A stretch of 64,000 bases of DNA from Paraphoma chrysanthemicola (lineage: Eukaryota; Ascomycota; Dothideomycetes; Pleosporales; Phaeosphaeriaceae). The notes under the pieces were generated by a model that made no database searches, was not told the origin of the DNA, and was given only the letters and a program-made list of their open reading frames with translations. Below, one piece after another: positions 20,325 to 31,576 of this stretch. Position numbers and translations under genes: made by a program. Every line of letters starts with the position of its first letter. Position 1 is the first letter of the stretch. The stretch lies in contig JAGMWG010000006.1 in the NCBI GenBank assembly GCA_020744225.1, positions 992,001 through 1,056,000 of the forward strand. The letters run 5' to 3'.

Positions 20325-23300
20325 ATGGCCCAAACAACGCTGGATGAGTGGGCAAAGGACCCCGTAGACCCTGAAATTCGGGCTCATGTCTACAGTCTAA
20401 TCACTGCTGTAAGTTGATGTTGTCCTAATGCACTGCAGTGCTAACCCATGCGCAGCTTGGTGGTATAGGCGATGATGGAACATACTCGCTCGGAGACGAC
20501 GCCCTAGTCTGCTTGAAAGATCTCCGAAAGTGGCTCAAGTTTGGCGACGGACAGCTGAATCGGCGCGATGTAGCACGATGCATGGCCGAGGCGAATCTCG
20601 TGAAGGGTGATTTGTTAGAGATACTCGCGAAGATCTCGCCCAGGGCCGTGGAGGACAAATGGAGGCACAAACTTGCGGTTGCGACATGTACGCAAAGTAA
20701 TAGGGTCGAAGAGGACACCACTGACTTTGACAGTGGAACTGCTCGTACCACTCACATGGCCCTTCGAGATCGACCCGGTCGAGGCGACAGTCAACCACCA
20801 CCGACATGGCCCGTACATACAGCTCGCCCAGATCGGCTACAAGCGTGCGATTCTGCAGTTCGACCGCGACAGGACGCTACAGACAGCTGTCAAGATCGCT
20901 CTCCCTTCTATGGCCGTATCGCTTCGCGAACGAACTCCCCGAGACGAAGGCATCATTCGCATCGCCCTATACTTCATTCGAAACATCGCTATGCTTGCAC
21001 CACCAACAAGTGCGCCTATGGATATCGACGAAGCTGAGGTATCACGATCGGCGACAATTGATACATTCCACGAGCAGGACATATTCCAGGTCATCTTGAG
21101 CATTGCATCAAGCATAGGAGAGGACTTTGTGACGCAGGATGTCATCATTCTTGAAATATTGTTCTTCTTGCTCAAAGGTGTAGATGCAGAGAAGCTGTTC
21201 ATGGAGGACAAGAAGCTGAGCAGCAGAAATGCAGACGAACTCAAGGGTCTCATGCAGAAAGAGAAAGCAATGCTCGCAGGATATGCCCGACATGCACCTA
21301 CTCGGCACAATCGCTTTGGCACCATGATTTGGGTGAAGCGAGACGATGAGAAGGTGACGACCATTTCTGGACAAGATGTGTTGGGCAAAGCGCAGGCCAG
21401 CATGCAAAAGATGGATCAAACGAAAAAATGGAACAAGCCGCGGCAAGCCCGCAAGAAGATGGACGGCGAGCAGGAGAGAGAGGAGTTTGACTTGCCTGTG
21501 GCCCTAACCTCAACGGCGCGCAAGCACATCAAAGCGTTTGTGGAAGAGTTCCTCGACTCGTCATTCAACCCATTGTTTCAACATCTTCGAAAAGCCATAG
21601 AGCGCGAGACCGAGCGTGTCGAAATCCGACATTCGAGACAGTACTTCTACCTGGTTTCCTGGTTCCTACGAGCAGAGTGTGCTCGACGGCGAACGATGAA
21701 GGAGCAGGCCGCAGACCCGAAAAGCCCGGCAGTCTTGACAGCCGAAGACGAGAGCTATGGATTGGTCGCGGAAGTCATGAACCAGGAAACCTTCATTCTG
21801 CTGAATCGGTTCATGCAAAAAAGCCAGGACGAGAAAGCATGGCAGGACTTGAATGCTGGCATGAAGTGTTTCACACAGATCCTGCTTACCGTTCATGAAA
21901 TGTCAGAATCTGCATTGGACGACGACCAGGAAATCGCCGAAAACATCCAGAATCGAATCTTCTATGAAGAAGCAACGCACGACCGGGTGGTCATGATCTT
22001 GCGATCCTATAACGGACAAGGATTGGGCTACCTCGATGCCGTGACGGAGTTGTCTCACGTTTTCTTGCGTATGTTGGAACGGTACGCGAAACAGAATGTC
22101 GACATGCAAATTCGCTCGAAACGAAGAGCGCGCAAGATCAAGAAGAAACAAGCACAAACGCAAGGGGCGGACGGTGAAGAGGAGGGCCAAGTCTCAGAGA
22201 CCGAGGACCTACAGCAAGCACAACGAACTGTCTCAGAACGCAAGTTCGATTTCAACAGATTTGCGGCAAAGTTCGTGAACCAAAGCAGTGTCAACACATT
22301 CATCGCATTCGCCAAGTACTTTAGCGACTTGGACACGGAGCAGTTGAAGCGAGCGCATCGCTTTTTCCATCGAGTGGCATTCAAAATGGAGCTCGGCGTC
22401 CTCCTGTGCCGAGTAGACGTTCTACAGCTATTCACCAAAATGATGAAGGGCCCTGGTGGTTTGGATGTCGAGTCGCCTGCATACAAAGAGTGGGACGATT
22501 TTGTCAAGCATTTCTTCAGGCAAGTTGTAAAGAGAGTACAAGAGCGACCGGAGCTCGTAGTGGAGATGCTTTTCAGCAAGATCCCAGCGACCCTCTTCTT
22601 CCTCGAACATGGCTATGATCGAGAAATGACAGTACGCGCGCCACGTGCCCCTGCCGAACTGGAGGTGAAGCCGGGTATGGAGGTGACTGAGCAGATTGGG
22701 GTCGCTGTCGGTGTGCTCGTCAATCAGCATAAGTCGGACGCTCTTCGCTGGGTTCGAGACATACTCACATCCGCAGTCGAGGAGCGAAAAGCGTGGGAAG
22801 ACGCAGATGAAGCGCGCAAAGCTTTGGTGGCTGCAGAACGACCCGAAGACGAGGAGGTACCTGACGAAGCGGAGACTGACGCCCCGAAACCACCTCCTAT
22901 TCGTAAGTACCCTTATATCATAACGTTGATGGGATACTAACTCTTCTCAGTCATCAAGCCCGATGGGGAAGAGCGCCGGCTTGCCATGTTCAAGGACAAC
23001 AAGCTACGTTTACTGATGACTCTTGTTGGGTTCACCAGGCTTGGCGAAGCACACGACCCTGATGCCACGTGGATAGTGCCTTCCACCCTCACATCGGCCC
23101 AACTACAAGAGGCCATTGATCTCATTCGCAAGTACGAGTTCGACCCGCCAACTTACGAGGACGGAAAGCAGCCAGAGGATCTGCTTCGGTCAAAAGCATC
23201 TGCAGCTCGTCGTTCAGCCCGCCGCGTCGATTTCGATGACGATGACGATGGCATCGACAATGGTTCAGAAGAAGATCACGGTGAGTATGCCGCAGATAAG

Positions 23301-23987
23301 CCTACTGCCAGGAAAGCAGAGGGCGAACGCAAGGTGATCAGACGACGAAGGCGAGTAGCGACGCCTGTCGAGCTCGATGAGGAAGAGCAGGAACGTAGAG
23401 CCGAAGCTCGTCGCAAGAAAGCTGTTGAGGAGGCGAAGAAAAGTACGATGTTCGTTCACGACTCGGACGATGAAGACGATGAGGAGAAGGATGCTGCGTT
23501 CTATGCACGCGAAGAAGCTCTTCGCAGAGAGATGATGAGTATCTACGACAAGTCTCGGGTGCTGGCCAACACGGAGCCCGTGGCGACCAAAAAGAGGAAA
23601 GCAGAAGAGCCTGCTTCCAAGGGCAAGCGGCGCAAGACACCCCCGAAGCGGAAGGCACAGCCATTTGCCGACAGCGACGACAGTGAAGACGAAGATATGG
23701 AGGACGCTAAGAGTACGAGTAGTAAAACTATTTCGGAAGATGCAAGAGTTGTCATTGACGACGAAGAGAGTGAAGAAGAGGCTACTGATACACCGCTGTC
23801 CTCCCAGCATGCGCTCGGTCACACGAGCGATGGCGACACGCCACGGAAGTCTGCGGGAGCGGACATCCAAAAGAGCCAGGATATAACGATGGCTGACGCT
23901 GATGATGGTGACGAGGACGATGATGTTCCGGTTGTACGAAGACCTGCAGCGCGCCGAGCGTTCATCATCGACAGCGACTCGGAGTAA
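20325..23987 (+). CDS. TOF1: Replication fork protection protein TOF1/Swi1 (Timeless family)
   Basis: Exons 20325-20408, 20456-20687, 20734-22902 and 22951-23987 join across introns of 46-48 nt; 1,173 aa (yeast Tof1 1,238). The N-terminal Timeless region carries LGGIGDDGTYSLGDDAL, a CLKDLRKWLKFGD motif, and LELLVPLTWP across the second intron. HEAT-like helices follow, including FNPLFQHLRKAIERE and RQYFYLVSWFLRAEC. A TIMELESS_C-like part (RLLMTLVGFTRLGE) sits after the third intron. The last 280 residues are acidic and Lys-rich with runs such as DFDDDDD and several nuclear-signal-like basic clusters. Tof1 with Csm3/Swi3 paces the fork and supports the S-phase checkpoint. Confidence 0.96.
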
Positions 23988-24372
23988 GTTCTGGAAACAC
24001 ATATGGGGGAAAGGGTCTTGTTTGCATAGCGTGGCGTCCCGGGTTTGTGTATGAAGCTTTGTATACCCTCTATCTCATACTCGATTCGTGCTTTTAATGC
24101 TACAAGTCAAGATTGCTGCGGCTTTACAAGACTACTATATCCATGAGTTCACTTTCGCTATTTGCATTCTTTCTTCACTCTATCGTTCTCAGTATGTCAT
24201 TTTCCGTCTCTTGTATCTTGGGACGAGCTCTTTCCTCTCATGACGTCGCGATTGTTGTGTTGGGGCACCTCGCACCCGCCGTGTTTACTTCCCAAACTTG
24301 CTCACCTCGTTACGACACCACCACACCCAAGGTAAGTGCTTCTCCACCCACATCCCGGGGCACGCTATAGCC
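23988..24372. other. Intergenic region between two plus-strand genes
   Basis: This holds the 3' flank of TOF1 and the promoter/leader of the next gene. A possible 5' UTR intron (GTAAGT at about 24331 to CAG near 24390) overlaps the chosen start of that gene, so its N-terminus is uncertain. Confidence 0.4.
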
Positions 24373-26692
24373 ATGCTGACATGTCCAGATCGACAGAAGT
24401 TTGAAGCAATCCGGGCTCGCTGGGAGGCAGCGCAGCCAGGCGAGGAAGAGGCGACAGATATGGTGGGCAGGAAGGTCTCGCAGGCGCCAGTGGACGGCGA
24501 GACTCACTCAAATGTGGGCAGCAAGTTTCGCAGAAAGCTCAGCCATGGGCTCGCCTTCTTCTCCCATCCTCTGTCTCAGCGGAAGATCACGCCTGGCCGA
24601 CAAGTCGCAAATGATGCTCTACTAGCAGTCACCGCACCCGCCACAAGCACCTTGGTCCGCCAGTGCGAGGCTCCTCTTTCACCAACCCACCGGCCGCCCT
24701 CCCTCAAACGGTCAGAGGGCGCTCCCGTCGAGCTTCAGCCTGTAGCGTTCCCAGAAAGCCCGTCCAAAGTTCAAGACGCAGACGCGACACCCAAAGCATT
24801 GCCTCGATCGCGTACCACCAGCTTCCTCCCACGACCAGTCAGACTTGAGCCCGAAGCCGTACTTGCAGACATCAACAGAACCTCAAGGCTTCCACCTCGC
24901 GTGGGTATGCTGGACGTGAATGTGCTCGCCATGCCGTCAAAGATTCCCACTCCCAGTCCTCCTCTGTCTGAGAGGCGCGTGTCCAGTCCACGACAGTACC
25001 AACCCCAATACATCACGACGCAAACGAAGCATGTCGCGCCAAGTCAAGCATTCGCAGCATTCAGCGCAGGATCCCCGACGAAAGCTGCGATTCGATCACG
25101 CACGACGCCAAACATGGTGAAGAATACCAACTCACAGCGGCCAGCAAGCTACATGGCGCAAACGAAGGCTGGGCTTCAGAGACTTGCAGCCACCCCAGCT
25201 GCGCAAAAGCCTCAATTGCAAGAGAACATACCCACGAACATGCGCATTATCCAAAGACACTCGCAGTGTTCTGAGAAGTCACCACGACCAGAGAGTCTGG
25301 CTATATCTGCAGCAGCCTCGAACAGGAGATCATTTGGGCCAGGTACTACGCTTTCACAAAGCAAACAACCGAATCAGAGCACTCCGCTATCCGCAAAACA
25401 ACGATTGACTTCAAACCTCGCGCCGCAAACACCGCTTACCGCTAGGCGAGCGCCTCAAGGTGGGCACGGAGGCATCGCGCAGCACACTCCCCTCGCGGCG
25501 ACGAGTAGCGCCACAGCACAAGTCAAATTAATGGGACCTCGCAATGCTCCAACACCAGCGCCATCGATTGCTGAAACCCCTAGACCATCGCTCCCTCGAT
25601 CTACCACCGATAAATACCTTCAAAGGAAAACGTTGGGAACGCCAAACGGCTTGGGAGGTGCTTGGAGGGCTTCGCAGGCGCTGGCAGTAGCAAAATATGA
25701 GGTGAGAAGGTTCCCACGCTCCTCCACCTTCCATGACTTTGGAACGCGCCCGGATGCTGCTCCACCAGTGCCGCCCATTCCAGAACAGTACCGCGTTCCG
25801 TCCCTGTCAACCCTCTTCCAGTCTTCTCTTGGGAAGGCGCAGCCCTGCACAGTCTCCGAAACAGCATCGTGCAGATCCATTCCTGAGGGAATAATCGAAC
25901 AAGTCGAAGCGATGCCGTTCATGATCTCTCCCACGGACCCTCGGCCTGACGCCAGCCAGTCTTCGTCGCAACCTTCAGATTCGTCGACCAACCCTACCGT
26001 GCTACCGCCTGTGCTACGCGATAGGCCAACGACAGATTCTACACCCAGCCTGCCACCAACAGAGCCCTCGGCCAGTCTACCGTTCAGCCAGACGGAGCGG
26101 CCATGGTCTATTTCTGACCGCCAGTATGAAGACAGTGCTGACGTTGAGCCTCACCTACAGATTAGAGACTACATGCCGCCCCTGTACTGGGCCGGACGTT
26201 TTCAGGCGCGGTTCGACCAGTGGCGAACAGAAGCCATGATGGCCGAATTAAACCCCAACCGAATATCAAGAGCCGAGGGGCAACTAAGCCAATGTAGATT
26301 GGAGCAGGACAAGCTAGCCGCTTGCTACATTTTCGCTCAACTGCGGGATCTATGTCTTACGGATCAGGCAGCCGACAGTCTCTGGGTATGTGTAGATTTA
26401 GGAATCATGATCCCCTCAACAGTGATGCTAATCTAGTTGATAGGAATTTGAGTCGAAGTACCGCAAGGACAACAAACTGCTCGGCAACCCTGAATATCCG
26501 ATGCAGCCGCCCCGTAAGCACGATGATCAAGGAACTCCCAAGGGGGCCTTTGAACGAGCCGTAAGGAAGCTAACGCCACGGAAGAGTAGCTTTGTGAATC
26601 TTTTGAAGGGCAAGGGTTGGGGTAAGAGTGAAGAGACAAAGGTGCTTGAAGCGCCAGAGCAAAGCACGGAGACATCATCAGGTAGCATATAA
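24373..26692 (+). CDS. Uncharacterised Ser/Pro/Thr-rich fungal protein
   Basis: Exons 24373-26385 and 26444-26692 join across a 58-nt intron; about 753 aa from the ATG at 24373. The frame is open further left without an ATG, and an alternative start by splicing cannot be excluded. The N-terminal 60 residues look conserved (RQKFEAIRARWE, KLSHGLAFFSHPL). About 500 residues follow of low-complexity Ser/Pro/Ala/Gln/Arg, with SPxR-type phosphorylation-like sites. The C-terminal 170 residues appear folded: YMPPLYWAGRFQARFDQW, LAACYIFAQLRDLC, and LWEFESKYRKDN across the intron, ending in a basic RKLTPRKSSFVNLLKGKGW segment. No known domain was recognised. Confidence 0.75.
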
Positions 26693-27009
26693 GTCAGCAC
26701 CATGTCATTCATAGCATATGAATAGCGACATGCATTGATTTCATTCTGATACTTCATCCTGTATACCTTCACTGACGTTGCTCCTCCTGTTCGGCCATAT
26801 CTTAGTGTGCTGAACGTATCTTGGGACTCGTGTAAAGTAGTGATAAAAATGCAGTGAGGGACTCCACGACCACCTTTGACGACAAGTTCGCGAGTTTTAA
26901 TAAACCACTTTGTAGAAAAACAAAGTGTCTAGAGAACAGGACATGATATATACATCTCAATCCCGCACGGTCCCAACACTACCACACAATCAAAATATCT
27001 ATTGTATCT
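26693..27009. other. Short convergent intergenic region
   Basis: The 317 bp between converging genes contain AT-rich 3'-flank sequence with AATAAA-like runs (for example TTTTAATAAACC near 26894) and nothing else recognised. Confidence 0.5.
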
Positions 27010-28602
27010 TCACTCCTCCTCACTATCCGCAGCCTCGCTCCTAGCTGTCCGTAGTTTCTCGCATCCACACGGCCAGAGATGATTCACTGCGTAACTAGAA
27101 TACTTGGCCTCGAAGTCTGCAGCAACGAGGTCGTTAGCGCGCCATCTCTCCTTGGTCGTTGCGTCGATTGGGTCGCTGGTATGGCTATGTGGATACTTTG
27201 GGTATTCGGCGTAAATAATACCGCGAGTGTGTAGATACTTCGCATAGGCAATTGCATCTTCGGGACTAACTTGGTGGCCGCGACCAGTGCGACGATCAGG
27301 GTCGTTGCCGAAGGCGCCGTGGCGGCCATGCGTGCCGGGCTTTAGGAAGGGAGGTTCAGTGGGTTGTTTCGGCGGTCTGCGCTGGCGGGGGTCGAGGGGA
27401 ATGGGTGTGTCGTGGAGAGTTGGGAGGAGCGTGCCTGTGAGAATGCTTGCTTTGGGTTGCCAGCTTGCGGTCAAGATTCTGTCTTCGCTGGCTTCGGGTA
27501 GGCGGACGATGCGGGTGGTTTCGACATTTCCGGCCTCGTCGGGATGTAGTCTTTGGTCTTTCATGAAGTCCATGAGATTGCTAAGTCTTTGCGCATCCTC
27601 TTCCGCTCGGTGGGCTTTGATGTAACCGGCCCTCCGCGTTTCTGGGGTTGGATCGTTTCCCGCATGATCTCTAGTTGATTGCTGGCTTGTGTGTTGGTCT
27701 GCTTGTTGAGTCCTTCGCTTCTTTGCCGTTTGCGACGATTTGTGCGCTGGCGAAGATGTGTCGGAGCGCTTGCGTTTGCCTACACATTGAATATTAGCAC
27801 CATGACTCTGCAGCCTCTAAAGAGGATTGAGCAGGAGACCAAGACTAGATCTTCTGTTCAGGTCGGGACGTACCTTGTGTCTGACTCAAATTGTTTGCCA
27901 AATCTGGGTCAAAATGGATAGTTCCATCGCCATCGTCCTCATCTTCCTCATTATCTTCGTCGCTGGACTCTGCACATATCAGTGACGGATTCCGATTGGT
28001 ACTTCTGAAGACTCACCTCCTATTTTACTTTCGGGATTTGCACCGAGTGCAAGCTGCTCTGCATACTCCAGCCAATCGGCGATATTCTTTTTGGACACTT
28101 TCTCAACCACGAACTGCTTCTTCTTGTCCTTTCCAGCATACTCCTCGACGAGGTCCAATAATTGGTCCCTGCTCTGAGTAAAAAGAGTAGCAGAAAGGCG
28201 GGCATGTTGCATCTTCTTGCCATCTTGGTCATAGAGAGGTATTCTCAACGAAAACGCCAGGTAGGATGCCTCGAAGTATCGAGAGTCAGACTGATGAGCA
28301 GCTGCAAGCTTTCGGGTTGGCTTCGCTTGCTCACTGCTGGCGATATCTTGCTGGGCCAACGACTTCGGTGCTTTGGGCGTTTTCCTCGGCGTCTGCTTGA
28401 CTGATGTCTTGACTATATTGGTACGAGAGCCGGATGGCTTTGTGGCTTCACTCTTGCGCGGAACATCCCTAGATCTTTTTGCCGTAGACACATCGGGCTT
28501 CCTTTTCGGCGGCTTCTTGCGCTGTCGCTGCTGAGTGAGTGCAGCCACCTCGTCAAAGTCGATAATGTTGGTGTGAACCGCCTTCCTCTTGCCAGGATCC
28601 AT
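27010..28602 (-). CDS. Uncharacterised basic nuclear-type protein
   Basis: Exons 28017-28602, 27874-27969 and 27010-27779 join across introns of 47 and 94 nt; 483 aa. The first 100 residues are Lys/Arg/Pro-rich with several nuclear-localisation-like clusters (RQRKKPPKRKPD). A likely folded segment covers about residues 105-190 (YFEASYLAFSLRIPLYDQDG, QLLDLVEEYAGKDKKKQF). An acidic run in exon 2 (SSDEDNEEDEDDGDG) precedes another basic cluster (GKRKRSD). The C-terminal half includes RRTGRGHQVSPEDAIAYAKYL and ends with a CGCEKL motif and acidic tail. The layout suggests a nuclear or chromatin role. No domain name can be given. Confidence 0.75.
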
Positions 28603-29864
28603 ATTAGCTGCTTGGTCAGTGTGAGGAAGTCACCTGGGCGGAAAGTAGAGTGATGGGTTAGAGATAAAGAGACAGACAATACGGTTGTTCGGCAAATGTA
28701 AGAAGTGTTTGTCTCATATCACCGACTGTACAACGTGGTGAAGGTGAAACCTCGGAGGTTGACCACCTCTGACAGAAGCACAATACGTGAACTCACCGCC
28801 ATGGTGAGAGATGATGCGCACATTGTAAGCAAAGATCTGGAAAGGTGCGAGCCTTTCAATAGATTAGCGTGCAGGTGAGAGAGGTCGGCACTCACCGAGC
28901 ATTCTAGTGCTTTGTGCAAATGCCCAATGAGCGACCTCGCCTTTATTGTCCAAGGTAATGCAAAAATGACGCACAACCCAGCCTGAATGAGATTCGAACC
29001 TGATACCCTGCCTTCACGCGCATAAAAAGGTTCAAAAACAACACAAGCGCCGATCAGGTTTGTGTTCCATTTTACCCAGAGCGGATCTGGTGGAATTACT
29101 AAACTGTAACAATAGTTTACCACTGGACCAGCTTAGCTTTGACCGGGCTTGTGTTGTTACAAAAGCACGAGTTTTATGTGACATATATAGTGCAAATAAT
29201 ATTGCTGTGGGCTTAGAAGACAGTGTTGTTTGTGCGCATTGACTGACACATAGACATTGTGATGCTCAATAGAACCATAGGGCTCAACGCGGACGCTCGC
29301 TGTCCCCTCTCTTAGGTCGCAGAGTGGCACTCGGAAAGATGCAATGCAAAGTGAAGATGGTTGAGTTAAGGTGAGAGCGACAATATCGTGCGCTATCTTG
29401 GGAACCCAGCTAAATTAAGTAGCTGATGAACAGAACCAGGGGTTTGCCATGGGATTGCAACATGACGGGAGGCTGGAAAGCACTCATCAAGGGAGATGAA
29501 GCGTGTATAATTGAAGTACACTGAGTAACTTAGACGAAGGCTAGACATGAAATCCAAGTAGCAGGTGAATGGGCCATATAAAGCAGAGGTAGAAAAATGC
29601 CAGATGAGAACTTTCTGCACGTCACTTATATAGCAGACCGCGAGAGTAACATATGTTGCGATGTTGTGTGGAGAGAAGGGAAGGGTCGAGGTTGAAGTAG
29701 CGCGGCACGTGCAGCAGGAGCGGAGCCGGAAGTGCCTCGGCATGTCGGACCCCAGCCATTTCGGTTCGTCATAATCGCGACTCGGTCAACCGTCAACGTT
29801 CAGCTTTCCTTCATCGAGACATCCACAGACAGTTCCATCTGCCAGTGTGCAGCAAGTAGCCAGT
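28603..29864. other. 1.26-kb divergent intergenic region with tRNA-like relic
   Basis: This separates the basic-protein gene from PEX14. On the minus strand, around 28990-29140, there is a GGTCCAGTGGTAAAC segment like a tRNA D-arm. It is followed by a five-base-pair hairpin (AAACT/AGTTT) in anticodon-arm position and, about 110 bases on, a GGTTCGAATC T-loop-like block. Stems around the T-loop do not pair, so it is at best a decayed or split tRNA. No gene was found. Confidence 0.35.
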
Positions 29865-31120
29865 ATGGTCCGCGAGGATCTCATCACGTCTGCTGTGAGT
29901 ATCAAGTGCGCCCACCTAGGACTCAACTAATCAACCGCAGATCTCCTGTACGTCGCGACCATGATCGTGCTCATGCTCCGCCTAACTCCCCTTTAGTCTT
30001 ACAAGATCCATCCGTTGCAAATGCGCCTCTAGAGAAGCGCATCGCCTTTCTGCAGTCGAAGAATCTCACGCAAGAAGAAGTCGACGTGTCGCTTGCACGC
30101 GCCGCCGCCGCCGAAGACCCCAGCCAGCCACCACCTCCATCGCAGACCTCCGCACCACCAAACTATGCATACAACCGACCGCCTCCTGCCGCGCCGGCAT
30201 ATAATTACCCGCCGCAAGGATACTGGCAACAACCGCCACCGCCAGAGTAAGCACATGATGTTGGACACGCACAACAGTACCACTGACCCTTATGCAGACC
30301 CCCGAAACGCGACTGGCGAGACTACTTCATCATGGCGACGGTGATGGGAGGTGTAGGCTACGGCCTGTACTTCACAGCGAAGCGCTATATTGTCCCTCTG
30401 ATCCAGCCGCCCACGCCACCACAGCTAGAACAAGACAAGGCTTCAATCGACGAGCAATTCAAGCGCGCATTCGATCTTCTGGACCAGGTCAACACCGACA
30501 CAGCCGCTCTCAAATCGTCAGAAGAGGCAAGGACAGCGAGGTTAGACAACGCCCTCGGTGAGCTGGAGAGCGTGTTGGCGAGCTTGAAGGAGTCGTCGAA
30601 GCGACAAGGCGACGACAACAGGCGCATTGAGGATGATGTGCGCGGTCTGCGCGATCTGATTCCCAAGGCATTGGACGCGCAAAAGGAGTCAACGGACAAC
30701 AGGCTACGAGAGCTCTCGACCGAGCTCAAGAGCCTGAAGACCCTCGTTGGTAACAGGATGGGTTCGGGCACTCCTCGTCCTCCGCCCGCCACCTCTGGTT
30801 ATGGCATGTATCAGTCTCAAAGCGCAACAGCGACCCCTACCGTCAACGGCACATCTGGCACATCGACACCGGCACCACAACCTTCGTCCACTCCTGCACC
30901 TACCGAACAGACCAACACCACTAGCACAACCGAGGCTCAAGGAAGCAGCACTCCGGCAGCCCCAACCCCGTCAACAGAGAAGGCACCGGCATCATACGGC
31001 CGAGTGCCAGCCGGCCGAGCTGCGATTCCAGCTTGGCAAATGGCCGCACAAAAGAAGAACGAAGAGGCAGCTAAGAAGGATACAAGCGAGAGCGGCACAG
31101 CAGTTGATGCAAGCACATAA
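29865..31120 (+). CDS. PEX14: Peroxisomal docking protein PEX14
   Basis: Exons 29865-29894, 29941-29947, 29997-30246 and 30298-31120; 369 aa. The N-terminus reads MVREDLITSA-IS-FLQDPSVANAPLEKRIAFL, the conserved Pex14 N-domain that binds PEX5 WxxxF motifs. The second exon has only 7 nt (ATCTCCT) and supplies Ile-Ser plus one base. Without it the frame meets a stop within 12 codons. Downstream are a Pro-rich stretch, a PPKRDWRDYF motif, one hydrophobic segment (ATVMGGVGYGLYFTAKRY) at about 100-120, a long coiled coil (about 140-245), and a Thr/Ser/Pro-rich tail. PEX14 forms the import pore and receptor dock at the peroxisome membrane. Confidence 0.95.
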
Positions 31121-31576
31121 TGGACTGTATATCTACAACCTTTTCCAGCAGTTCATGAGCGTCGTTGCATGTAGCACTCTGAAGCATGATCTCTTCATAT
31201 GTTGAACTTTTCCAGAGCATAGCTATCGTCTTCGGTCACACGGTTCTCTTAATGAGTTCGGTCTTCTATATATGTATTATCTCAAGTCTGGAGCAAAAGG
31301 GGTTTCCGATCTGATTAATGATCAACTTTACTTCTCTAAGACAAGTCTAAATCTGGCCTAGTCAGGTCCTGTGCCACCGTTGCTGTTTCCATTTTGTCCT
31401 AGCCTCAAATCACCACATTTCTTTGCGCCTTCTTCGATCTACCCCTAGTTGGATGGACATGTGATGAAGATGTATAAGTATGAGCAATGGGCTGCTCAAG
31501 CAAGGCTGATTATGTCACAGCTTTGGTCCCAAGAATAGTCAAAACAGCAAACTTCTTCAACTCTATAACGTCGAAT
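31121..31576. other. Convergent 3' flanks of PEX14 and the ferric-reductase-like gene
   Basis: 456 bp of mixed composition without a gene or repeat that I can identify. Confidence 0.5.
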
